Below, in pieces: positions 1 through 6,304 of a stretch of DNA of 6,510 bases. Below the pieces are notes generated by a model, which was given only the letters and a program-made list of their open reading frames with translations, was not told the DNA's origin and searched no databases. Positions within the stretch are counted from its first letter, which is position 1. The number at the start of each line of letters is the position of its first letter. The position numbers were made by a program, and so were the translations under genes. The stretch is from JBBRMQ01 sp038230775 (GTDB lineage: Bacteria; Acidobacteriota; Thermoanaerobaculia; Gp7-AA8), in contig JBBRMQ010000241.1 of assembly GCA_038230775.1 (NCBI GenBank), positions 1-6,510 on the forward strand, given 5' to 3'.

Positions 1-543
1 CACATTGATGTGAATGCCCCGCGAGCCGGACGTCTTTGGCCAACCGCGCAATCCGTTTTCCTCGAGGACATCGCGCACCAGCATCGCCACGCGTCGCACA
101 TCATCGAATGGCACACCCGGACCGGGATCGAGATCGACGCGCAGCTCATCGGGATGATCGAGATCGTCCGCGCGCACCGGATGCGGATTGAGATCGATGC
201 AGCCGAGGTTGACGATCCAGAGGAGTTGGGCGAGGTTGTTGACGACGATCTCGCGTGCGGTGCGGCCGGACGGAAACTTCAGCTCGACGACGTCGATCCA
301 GTCGGGAAGCTTGTCCGGCGCGCGCTTCTGGAAGAACGGCTCCTCTTCCGCGCCGTTCACGTAGCGCTTAAGAACGATCGGCCGGTTCGCGATTCCTCGC
401 AGCGCGCCATCCGCAACGGCGAGGTAGTACTTCGCCAGATCCAGCTTCGTGTAGCCCGTGCGCGGGAAAAAGACCTTGTCCGGATTCGTGATGACGACTT
501 CACGCCCCGCGGCCTCGAGAATGGCTTGCTTTGACGCGCTCAT
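1..543 (-). CDS. ligD: LigD-type DNA repair polymerase domain (NHEJ), N-terminal part, cut by window edge
   Basis: The minus strand encodes 181 residues from an ATG at 543, running off the window at base 1. The translation matches the archaeo-eukaryotic-primase-like polymerase domain of bacterial LigD. It has an N-terminal ITNPDKVFFPRTGYTKLDLAKYY segment (from about residue 18), RPIVLKRYVNG near 54-64, FFQKRAP near 70-76, the metal-binding acidic pair in RVDLDPGPG (Asp137 and Asp139), and KTSGSRGIHI near 170-179. In the family this domain adds nucleotides during non-homologous end joining with Ku, in the cytoplasm. Because the polymerase domain begins at the N-terminus, the full gene is either a stand-alone polymerase of about 300 residues or a polymerase-first LigD with nuclease and ligase domains after it; the window cannot decide. 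The start is fixed because the next in-frame ATG upstream meets a stop within four codons. No good Shine-Dalgarno sequence is visible. Confidence 0.9.
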   Translation of the reverse strand, partial: MSASKQAILEAAGREVVITNPDKVFFPRTGYTKLDLAKYYLAVADGALRGIANRPIVLKRYVNGAEEEPFFQKRAPDKLPDWIDVVELKFPSGRTAREIVVNNLAQLLWIVNLGCIDLNPHPVRADDLDHPDELRVDLDPGPGVPFDDVRRVAMLVRDVLEENGLRGWPKTSGSRGIHINV

Positions 544-561
544 GTAGAGTCATGAATTCAT

Positions 562-569
562 AGGAGGAG
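562..569 (+). promoter_or_regulatory. Strong Shine-Dalgarno site of the peroxiredoxin gene
   Basis: AGGAGGAG lies 4 to 6 bases before the ATG at 574. It is close to an ideal ribosome binding site and fixes the start of the selenoprotein frame. By contrast, the ATG at 829 after the TGA has only CAGGAG directly against it, which leaves no proper spacing for independent initiation. Confidence 0.8.
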
Positions 570-573
570 TCGC

Positions 574-1161
574 ATGCGCAATCGGACCCTCGGAATCGCT
601 CTTATTCTGACGATGTCGCTCGGCGGTGTCGCGGCATTCGCTCAGGAAGAAAAAAAGCCGGAGCCGCCGCCGCTCAAGATCAAGGTCGGCGACATGGCGC
701 CGGACTTCACGCTTCTCGAATACGACGGGAAGGGCGTGCACCCCGTTTCTCTCCATGATTTCCGCGGCAAGAAGCAGGTCGCGCTCGCGTTCTTCGTCTT
801 CGCGTTCACCGGTGGCTGAACGCAGGAGATGAAAGCCTTCCAGGCCAGCACGGCCAAACTGGAAGGCTCAGACACCCAGGTCCTGGGTGTGAGCATCGAC
901 AGCCCCTTTGCCAACCACGCATTCGCCCTTCAGAACGGCATCACCTTCCCCATCCTCGGCGACATGAACGCTGCCGCGATCAAGGCCTACGGATTGGAGA
1001 AGGAGGTCAAGATCGGCGGCGTCCCGATGGCAACCGCCCGCCGCGCGACATTTCTCATCGACAAGGAAGGCAAAGTGATCGAGGAGCAGGTCGACGGCGC
1101 AGCAGTCGATCCAACGAAGATCATCGACGCCTGTCAGATTCCGAAGAAGACCGCGAAGTAA
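574..1161 (+). CDS. Exported selenocysteine-containing peroxiredoxin (AhpC/TSA family), in-frame TGA read as Sec82
   Basis: A single frame runs from ATG 574 to TAA 1159-1161 (195 residues) with one internal TGA at 817-819. Residues 1-23 form a Sec signal peptide with a likely cut after AFA, so the enzyme should act in the periplasm. The mature part has the peroxiredoxin layout: VGDMAPDFTL (38-47), a strand FRGKKQVALAFFVFAF (63-78), the active-site motif TGG-U-TQEM (79-86), VLGVSID (103-109), and ARRATFLIDKEG (155-166) carrying the conserved Arg. In this family the motif is T-x-x-C and the Cys attacks peroxide; here the TGA replaces exactly that Cys, with Thr79 kept at the -3 position. Homology continues without a break on both sides, so Sec insertion is the simplest reading. 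Cys187 near the C-terminus is the only Cys and could resolve the oxidised selenol. Similarity to selenoprotein peroxiredoxins such as PrxU of Eubacterium acidaminophilum supports this. A nonsense mutation of a Cys codon is the main alternative. The gene stands alone. Confidence 0.85.
817..868 (+). promoter_or_regulatory. Sec codon plus candidate bacterial SECIS hairpin
   Basis: After the UGA at 817-819 the RNA can form a 10-bp perfect stem, 834-843 (AGCCUUCCAG) with 859-868 (CUGGAAGGCU). Inside it GCC 844-846 pairs with GGC 852-854 and closes a five-base loop AGCAC at 847-851; CAAA at 855-858 is left as a bulge. Equivalent pairing of GGCC 843-846 with GGCC 852-855 is possible. The apical loop begins 27 bases after the UGA and has G as its second base. 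Bacterial SECIS elements, bound by SelB, lie inside the coding region just after the UGA, with the loop roughly 16-37 bases away and a G among its first two bases, so all these criteria are met. The fold is by eye, not computed. Confidence 0.75.
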
Positions 1162-1162
1162 G

Positions 1163-1276
1163 GTGCGCTTCTGTGTGTGGACCGGCTTCAGCCGGTCATG
1201 GTGCGCTTCTGTGTGTGGACCGGCTTCAGCCGGTCATGGTGCGCTTCTGTGTGTGGACCGGCTTCAGCCGGTCATG
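1163..1276. repeat. Three perfect tandem copies of a 38-bp palindromic unit
   Basis: The unit starts GTGCGCTTCTGTGTGTGG and occurs at 1163-1200, 1201-1238 and 1239-1276 with no differences between copies. Each copy carries its own small palindrome, ACCGGC-TTCA-GCCGGT. The array begins directly after the stop codon of the peroxiredoxin gene. There are no spacers between the copies, so it is a plain tandem repeat. It can be read through as an open frame but has no protein-like composition or ribosome binding site. Confidence 0.92.
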
Positions 1277-1305
1277 GCCGGCTGAAAGCCGGCCCACACA
1301 CAGAA
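1245..1305. terminator. Very long hairpin between convergent genes, probable bidirectional terminator
   Basis: The third repeat copy is followed by an inverted partial copy. Bases 1245-1256 pair with 1294-1305 (12 bp). After one A-C mismatch, 1258-1264 pair with 1286-1292 (7 bp). After a bulged A at 1285, 1265-1271 pair with 1278-1284 (7 bp), and a T-G wobble closes a CATG loop at 1273-1276. The structure sits between the plus-strand peroxiredoxin stop (1161) and the minus-strand peptidase stop (1315), where a two-way terminator is expected. There is no long T-run, so intrinsic termination is inferred from the stem and position only; it could equally be a mobile palindromic element that landed in the gap. 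Confidence 0.6.
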
Positions 1306-1314
1306 CCAACGCAA

Positions 1315-3042
1315 CTACTTTCCCGACGTCGCGTCCACGAATGAATCCCAGTCCCGCTGCAGCTTCGCGAACGACTTCTGCTCGAGGTACACCATGTGGC
1401 CGGACCAGTAGCGCGCGTAACTGATGTTCTTCTGGTACTGCGCGGGCAGGTTGAGCTCGTGCATCGTGTACTCGGCCTGGTAGTACGGCGTGGCGAGATC
1501 GTAGTACCCCTCCATCACGAGGATCTTGAGGAACGGGTTGCCGACGATCGCGGCGCGCAGCGGCGAGATCGTCTCCTGGAATCCCTGGTTGCCGCCCGGC
1601 GCCGGCGTTCCGCCGGTCGAGGTCCAGAGGAACATTCCGGAGTCGCGCGCCGTCGTGTAGTACGGAAGATCGGTCTTGTAATTGAGCTCCGTGCGCATGT
1701 AGTTGTGGAACGTCATCGTGAACGGCGGCGTCGTCGCGGTCGACGCGGGATCGCTGCTGCCGCCACGGCCGCCCGGGAAGCCCGGCTCCGGCAACGCGTA
1801 GCGCCCGTCGAGACGGCCGGCGCGCAGACGCTGATCGCGCAAGAGCTCGTGATCGAACGTGCCGACGTCGATGCGCAGGTTGTTCTCGTCGATGACTTCC
1901 TTCGATAAGCCCGTGTACTGCGACAGACGATCGATGGCGTCCTGCCGCTGCTGCGCGGACATTGAGTCGCCGCGCGCAAGCGCCGCGGCGTAGTCGGTGA
2001 TCGCCCACTGCTCCGCCTGCTGAATCGCCGGGCACGGCGCATCGGGATTGGCCTGACACGAATCGATCGCGCGCTGCAGCTCCGGCGAGAGCTTCTTGTG
2101 CCAGTAGGCAATCGCCATGTACGTCGGCACGTTCCACGGAAACGGCGTGTCGTTCGACGGTGAGAACGCCAGCGCCTGGAAGTTGAGCGCCATCGACAAG
2201 AGTCCGATGCCGTTGAACACGATTCCGCGGCCCTGCAGATATCCGGCGAGGCCCGCCGAGCGCGTCGTGCCGTAGCTCTCGCCGAACAGATACAGCGGCG
2301 AGCCCCATCGTTCGTTGCGCGAGATGTACATGCGAATGAACTCGCCGAAGGCCTGCACATCGCCGTCCGGGTTCTGATACTTGCGCGCCGCGGCGGCGTC
2401 GGCGGCGCGGCTCCAGCCCGTTCCGATCGCGTCGATCAGCACAACGTCCGTCCGATCGAGCGGCGTGTACTGATTGTCGTGCACGCGGAACGGCGGCTGC
2501 GGCATGAAGCCCTGCGGATCCATCATCACGGTGCGGGGACCGAGGGCGCCCATGTGGAGCCAGATGGTGGCGGAGCCGGGGCCGCCGTTGTAGGCGAACG
2601 TCAGCGGTCGCGTCGCAGCGTCCGCGCCATCCAGCGTGTACGCCACGTAAAACATCAACGCCTCGGTCATGCCTTCGCCGTTCTTGATCGGCATCCGCCC
2701 CGCGGTCGCCGTGTAGCGAAGCAGCTTGCCGTTCACGGTGATCGAGTGATGCGTCACGCTCGGCGACGCCTCCTTCATATCGAAGTGAAAGTTGGTGTTC
2801 GTGGCGCCGCCGGCGCCGGCCGACGCCCGTTCCTGCTGCGGCTCGGGCGTCCGCTCGGTCGTTCGCTCGCGCTCGCGTGCAGGCTGCTGCTGCTCCTGCT
2901 CCATCTGCCGCGCGCGCGCCGGCGTCTCGGGCTCACTGCTTTGCGCTGTGGGAGGTGTCGGAGCCGTTCGTTGTTGCGCGATTGTGGGAACTGCAAGCGT
3001 GGAAATCAGAACGAGCGTCGGAAGCAACACGTGAGATTTCAT
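1315..3042 (-). CDS. Secreted S10-family serine carboxypeptidase-like protein
   Basis: The minus-strand protein has 575 residues from ATG 3042 to TAG 1315-1317. Residues 1-22 form a signal peptide with a likely cut near TIA-QQ. Residues about 23-80 are a low-complexity Gln/Glu/Arg/Pro-rich linker. From about 85 the protein follows the S10 alpha/beta-hydrolase fold: NGGPGSATIW (152-161) for the oxyanion region, GESYGTTR with nucleophile Ser256, GYYDLATPY with Asp515, and YWSGHMVYL with His549. The triad is complete and in the usual order. Family members remove C-terminal residues from peptides; here the exported form suggests scavenging of peptides in the periplasm or outside. The frame extends 94 codons further upstream, but this start is chosen because it begins a clean signal peptide and the extra stretch overlaps the divergent operon and lacks protein character. 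No Shine-Dalgarno is seen before the ATG. The substrate cannot be told from sequence. Confidence 0.92.
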   Translation of the reverse strand: MKSHVLLPTLVLISTLAVPTIAQQRTAPTPPTAQSSEPETPARARQMEQEQQQPARERERTTERTPEPQQERASAGAGGATNTNFHFDMKEASPSVTHHSITVNGKLLRYTATAGRMPIKNGEGMTEALMFYVAYTLDGADAATRPLTFAYNGGPGSATIWLHMGALGPRTVMMDPQGFMPQPPFRVHDNQYTPLDRTDVVLIDAIGTGWSRAADAAAARKYQNPDGDVQAFGEFIRMYISRNERWGSPLYLFGESYGTTRSAGLAGYLQGRGIVFNGIGLLSMALNFQALAFSPSNDTPFPWNVPTYMAIAYWHKKLSPELQRAIDSCQANPDAPCPAIQQAEQWAITDYAAALARGDSMSAQQRQDAIDRLSQYTGLSKEVIDENNLRIDVGTFDHELLRDQRLRAGRLDGRYALPEPGFPGGRGGSSDPASTATTPPFTMTFHNYMRTELNYKTDLPYYTTARDSGMFLWTSTGGTPAPGGNQGFQETISPLRAAIVGNPFLKILVMEGYYDLATPYYQAEYTMHELNLPAQYQKNISYARYWSGHMVYLEQKSFAKLQRDWDSFVDATSGK

Positions 3043-3106
3043 GGCCGCGAATGATACACATCCGACACAGATTCGACATAAAGTGTGGCCGCGCAAAAGG
3101 GGGCCG
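3043..3106. promoter_or_regulatory. Divergent control region between peptidase and molybdoenzyme operon
   Basis: Only 64 bp separate the two divergent start codons, so promoters for both directions must lie here or inside the coding starts. It is locally AT-richer (around 3052-3082) than its surroundings. On the minus strand a TATCAT hexamer ends about eight bases before the peptidase ATG, which, with no Shine-Dalgarno present, would fit a nearly leaderless transcript. On the plus strand AAAAGGGGG at 3095-3103 serves as the ribosome binding site of the small subunit gene. No clear operator palindrome is visible. Promoter placement is weak. Confidence 0.4.
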
Positions 3107-3580
3107 ATGATGATCACCCTGAAGGTCAACCGCAAGGAACACGCAGTGGACGTCAATCCGGAGACTCCTCTTCTCTGGGTCATTCGCGAAAACCTCGGCC
3201 TCACCGGAACGAAGTTCGGCTGCGGGATGGCGCTCTGCGGCGCCTGCACGGTGCACCTCGACGGCGAAGCGGTGCGCTCGTGTGTCACTCCCGTCTCTCG
3301 CGCGGCGGGAAAGTCGGTGACCACGATCGAGGGACTGTCGTCCGATCTCAGCCATCCGTTACAGAAGGCGTGGATCGCGAACGACGTTCCGCAGTGCGGC
3401 TATTGCCAGTCGGGACAGATCATGTCCGCCGCGGTCCTGCTTCGCGAGAAGGCTCACCCGACGGACGTCGACATCGACGAGGCGATGAGCGGCAACATCT
3501 GCCGCTGCGGTACCTATCAACGCATCCGGAGCGCCATTCACCTCGCGGCGAAGATGAAAGCGGAAGGGAGCGCCGAATGA
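3107..3580 (+). CDS. [2Fe-2S] small subunit of a xanthine dehydrogenase-family molybdoenzyme (IorA/CoxS type)
   Basis: This 157-residue protein has the usual length and two-domain layout of the electron-transfer subunit of molybdenum hydroxylases. The N-terminal plant-ferredoxin-like domain holds one cluster with Cys39, Cys44, Cys47 and Cys59 (GCGMALCGACTVHLDG). The C-terminal helical domain holds the second with Cys97, Cys100, Cys132 and Cys134 (QCGYCQSGQ and NICRCGTY). All eight cluster ligands are present. It passes electrons from the molybdenum site of the next gene product toward an acceptor. It has no signal peptide and probably leaves the cell bound to the Tat-exported large subunit. 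ATG 3107 is chosen, though the adjacent ATG at 3110 is slightly better spaced from AAAAGGGGG at 3095-3103; an upstream ATG at 3041 would overlap the divergent gene. The stop overlaps the next start by ATGA, indicating translational coupling. Confidence 0.93.
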   Translation: MMITLKVNRKEHAVDVNPETPLLWVIRENLGLTGTKFGCGMALCGACTVHLDGEAVRSCVTPVSRAAGKSVTTIEGLSSDLSHPLQKAWIANDVPQCGYCQSGQIMSAAVLLREKAHPTDVDIDEAMSGNICRCGTYQRIRSAIHLAAKMKAEGSAE

Positions 3581-5742
3581 GCGACATTCTGAATTTCAGC
3601 CGTCGCGACTTTCTGAAAACCGGCGCCGTCGCCGGCGGAGGCCTGGTCCTCGGCCTCTACGTTCCGCTGGGCAACCGGCTCATGGCCGCGGAGAAAACGG
3701 GCACCGCCTTCGCGCCGAACGCATTCATCCGCATCGGCACCGATGATCTCGTCACCGTCATCGTCAATCATTCCGAGATGGGACAGGGCGTTTACACCGC
3801 GCTGCCGATGCTCGTCGCGGAAGAGCTGGACGCGGACTGGAGCAAGGTGCGCGTGCAGTCAGCGCCCGCGGCGCCGGCGTACAACCACACCGCGTTCGGG
3901 ATTCAGATGACCGGCGGCAGCTCGAGCACGTGGTCGGAATACGACCGCCTGCGCAAGGCCGGCGCAACCGGCCGCGCGATGCTGATCTCCGCCGCGGCGA
4001 CGAAGTGGAATGTCGACCCGTCCGCATGTCGCGCCGAAAACGGCGCGGTGATCCATTCCGCTTCAGGCCGGCGCCTGTCGTTCGGCGAGCTCGCCGAAAG
4101 CGCGTCGCATCTCGAGCCACCGAAAGACGTGAAGCTGAAAGATCCGAAAGACTTCAAGCTGATCGGCAAGGCGACGCGACGCCTGGATACGCCGGAGAAG
4201 AGCAACGGCAAAGGGATGTTCGGCCTCGACGTCACCGTGCCGGGAATGCTGGTCGCGCTGATCGCGCGTCCGCCCGTGTTCGGCGGCAAGGTGAAGAGTC
4301 TCGATGCGTCGAAGGCGAAGGCCATCAAAGGCGTTCGTCACGTCGTGCAGATCGATCGCGGCGTCGCGGTGGTCGCCGATGGCTTCTGGCCCGCCAAACT
4401 GGGACGCGAAGCGCTCGACGTCACGTGGGATGACGGCGCGCTCGCGGGACTCGACAGCACGGCGCAGCGCGAGCAGTACGCACAACTGGCGAGCAAGCCG
4501 GGAGCGGTGGCGAAGAAAGACGGCGACGCCGTAGCAGCAATGTCGGGCGCGGCGAAGAAGCTCGATGCCGTCTACGAGGTCCCCTACCTCGCGCACGCGA
4601 TGATGGAGCCGCTCAACTGCGTGGCCGATGTCCGCGCCAACAGTTGCGAAGTCTGGACCGGCACGCAGTTTCAAACGATGGAGCAGGCAGTGGCCGCGAA
4701 AACCGCGGGACTCAAGCCCGAGCAGGTGCAGATCCACACCATGCTGTTAGGCGGCGGCTTCGGTCGTCGCGCCGTGCCTGATGCCCACTTCGTCCAGGAA
4801 GCGGTTCAGGTCTCGAAAATGGTGAAGGCTCCGGTCAAGGTGATGTGGACGCGCGAAGACGACATCCGCGGAGGCTACTACCGCCCCACCGCGTATCACA
4901 CCGTGGCGGGCGGACTCGATGCTTCGGGCAACATCGTAGCCTGGCAGCAACACATCGTCTGCCAGTCCTTCATGGCCGGAACTCCGTTCGAAGGGTTCGC
5001 CATCAAGGACGGCGTCGACGCCACGGCGGTGGAAGGCGTGAGCGACATGCCGTACGGGATCCCGAACGTGCTCGCCGAATGGACGATGGCGCCAGGCGGC
5101 GTTCCGACTCTGTGGTGGCGATCGGTCGGACACTCGCACACCGCCTTCGTGGTTGAGAGTTTTCTCGACGAGCTCGCGCACGCGGCAGGCAAGGATCCGC
5201 TCGACGTTCGCCGCGCTTTGCTCGCCAAGCATCCGCGTCACCTCGGTGTTCTTGAATTGGCGGCGCAGAAAGCGGGCTGGGGAACGCCGATGGCCGAAGG
5301 AAAAGGCCGCGGCCTCGCGGTGCACGAGTCGTTCGGAAGCTTCGTGGCGCACGTGGCTGAAGTCACCGTGTCGAACGATGGCGCGGTGAAAGTCGATCGC
5401 GTCGTGTGCGCGATCGACTGCGGACCAACGGTCAATCCCGACACCATCCGCGCTCAGATGGAAGGCGGCATCGTGTTCGGTCTGACGGCGGCGCTCTACG
5501 GAAAGATCACCTTCGAGAACGGCCGCGTGCAGCAGACCAACTTTCACGACTATCCCGTGTTGCGCATGAACGAGATGCCCGTGGTGGAAGTGCACATCGT
5601 CGCGAGCACCGACAAAATGGGCGGCGTCGGCGAGCCCGGCACGCCGCCGATCGCACCCGCCGTCACGAATGCAATCTTCGCCGCAACCGGAAAACGAATC
5701 CGGCGGCTTCCCATCCGCGCCGAAGACGCGAGGAAAGGGTAG
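3577..5742 (+). CDS. Tat-exported molybdopterin large subunit, isoquinoline 1-oxidoreductase (IorB)/aldehyde oxidase type
   Basis: The 721-residue product is the catalytic subunit of a molybdenum hydroxylase. It opens with a twin-arginine signal (SRRDFLKTG, residues 8-16, then a Gly/Val/Leu-rich segment), so it should be folded with cofactor and exported. Recognisable blocks are SEMGQGVYTALPMLVAEELD (66-85), GGGFGRR (392-398), the WWRSVGHSHTAFVVESFLDE stretch (513-532), and the C-terminal GGVGEPGTPPIAPAVTNAI (682-700), where Glu686 is the expected catalytic base. The family hydroxylates N-heterocycles or oxidises aldehydes using water as the oxygen source, with a molybdopterin cytosine dinucleotide cofactor. 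The true substrate is unknown; the IorB name reflects layout, not proven isoquinoline activity. AAGGGAG at 3564-3570 is its ribosome site. It overlaps the small subunit by 4 bp and is followed 2 bp later by the cytochrome gene, so the three form one operon. The frame is open further upstream, but only as a shadow of the small subunit gene. Confidence 0.93.
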   Translation: MSDILNFSRRDFLKTGAVAGGGLVLGLYVPLGNRLMAAEKTGTAFAPNAFIRIGTDDLVTVIVNHSEMGQGVYTALPMLVAEELDADWSKVRVQSAPAAPAYNHTAFGIQMTGGSSSTWSEYDRLRKAGATGRAMLISAAATKWNVDPSACRAENGAVIHSASGRRLSFGELAESASHLEPPKDVKLKDPKDFKLIGKATRRLDTPEKSNGKGMFGLDVTVPGMLVALIARPPVFGGKVKSLDASKAKAIKGVRHVVQIDRGVAVVADGFWPAKLGREALDVTWDDGALAGLDSTAQREQYAQLASKPGAVAKKDGDAVAAMSGAAKKLDAVYEVPYLAHAMMEPLNCVADVRANSCEVWTGTQFQTMEQAVAAKTAGLKPEQVQIHTMLLGGGFGRRAVPDAHFVQEAVQVSKMVKAPVKVMWTREDDIRGGYYRPTAYHTVAGGLDASGNIVAWQQHIVCQSFMAGTPFEGFAIKDGVDATAVEGVSDMPYGIPNVLAEWTMAPGGVPTLWWRSVGHSHTAFVVESFLDELAHAAGKDPLDVRRALLAKHPRHLGVLELAAQKAGWGTPMAEGKGRGLAVHESFGSFVAHVAEVTVSNDGAVKVDRVVCAIDCGPTVNPDTIRAQMEGGIVFGLTAALYGKITFENGRVQQTNFHDYPVLRMNEMPVVEVHIVASTDKMGGVGEPGTPPIAPAVTNAIFAATGKRIRRLPIRAEDARKG

Positions 5743-5744
5743 CC

Positions 5745-6290
5745 ATGCGGATCACGATCGCCGCTCTCGCGCTCCTGCTCTCCGTCAACGCAACGCCGAA
5801 ACATGACGATGCCGGCGCGCGCAACGCTTTCGCCGCCGCGTATCCGGTGCTCATCCACCCGCGCTGCATGAACTGTCATCCGAGGGGCGACGCGCCGCTG
5901 CAGGGTGACGAGAGCCACCTTCACATTCAGAACGTGAAACGCGGGCCCGATGGTCACGGCAAGTACGGGATGAAGTGCGGCGCCTGTCATCAGACGACAA
6001 ACCTCAAGGGCGCGCACATGCCGCCGGGAGTTCCCGACTGGCACTTGCCCGAGGCGAAGATGCCGCTCGTGTTCGAGGGGAAGTCGGCGGGCGAGCTTTG
6101 CCGTCAGATGAAGGATCCGCACACGAACGGAGGCAAGTCGCTGCAGGGCGTGCTCGACCATCTGCAGACTCCACTCGTGAAATGGGGCTGGCGTCCGGGC
6201 GACGGACGTTCCGTTCCGCCGATCAGCTACGCCGACTTCGTCCAGAACATGCGCACATGGGTCGACCTCGGCGGCGCCTGCCCGGATTGA
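5745..6290 (+). CDS. Periplasmic c-type cytochrome with two CxxCH sites, partner of the molybdoenzyme
   Basis: The 181-residue protein starts with a short signal peptide (about residues 1-17) and carries two covalent haem-binding motifs, CMNCH (41-45) and CGACH (78-82). Met92 and Met106 are candidate axial ligands. The segment around HLHIQNVKRG and KYGMKCGACHQTTNLKG resembles the small proteins usually labelled isoquinoline 1-oxidoreductase subunit, which are found beside IorAB genes. It most likely accepts electrons from the [2Fe-2S] subunit in the periplasm and hands them to the respiratory chain. The start at 5745 has GAGGAAAGGG (5730-5739) just before it and lies 2 bp after the large subunit stop, so it is the third gene of the operon. 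Two further Cys (119, 179) are outside haem motifs and might form a disulphide. Whether both haems are filled cannot be seen from sequence. Confidence 0.88.
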   Translation: MRITIAALALLLSVNATPKHDDAGARNAFAAAYPVLIHPRCMNCHPRGDAPLQGDESHLHIQNVKRGPDGHGKYGMKCGACHQTTNLKGAHMPPGVPDWHLPEAKMPLVFEGKSAGELCRQMKDPHTNGGKSLQGVLDHLQTPLVKWGWRPGDGRSVPPISYADFVQNMRTWVDLGGACPD

Positions 6291-6304
6291 GGTGCGACTG
6301 AATA

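Noticed and set aside
10..534. Plus-strand 174-residue open frame
   Set aside because: It is antisense to the clearly recognisable LigD polymerase frame and has no family resemblance.
817..819. TGA as a nonsense mutation or a sequencing error in a dying gene
   Set aside because: Not fully excluded, but the rest of the frame is intact, the TGA hits the single catalytic position where Sec is known to replace Cys, and a SECIS-like hairpin follows at the right distance.
829..1161. Separate 110-residue gene starting at ATG 829
   Set aside because: It lacks the signal peptide and active-site strand, has CAGGAG directly abutting its ATG with no usable spacing, and is the exact in-frame continuation of the peroxiredoxin. 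It is the part after the Sec codon.
574..1161. General reassignment of TGA to an amino acid in this organism
   Set aside because: TGA ends the small subunit gene (3578-3580) and the cytochrome gene (6288-6290) at natural protein ends.
1163..1276. CRISPR array
   Set aside because: The 38-bp copies are directly contiguous with no unique spacers, and no cas genes are present.
1226..2308. Long minus-strand open frame of 360 residues
   Set aside because: It is a shifted-frame shadow of the S10 peptidase with Arg/Ala-rich composition typical of out-of-frame high-GC DNA.
3043..3324. Extended N-terminus of the S10 peptidase
   Set aside because: The extra 94 residues would precede a clean signal peptide and overlap the divergent small subunit gene.
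3085..3576. Upstream extension of the molybdoenzyme large subunit
   Set aside because: It is out-of-frame small subunit sequence; the Tat signal and Shine-Dalgarno mark ATG 3577 as the start.
5406..5744. Upstream extension of the cytochrome frame
   Set aside because: It lies in a shadow frame of the large subunit; the signal peptide and GAGGAAAGGG mark ATG 5745.
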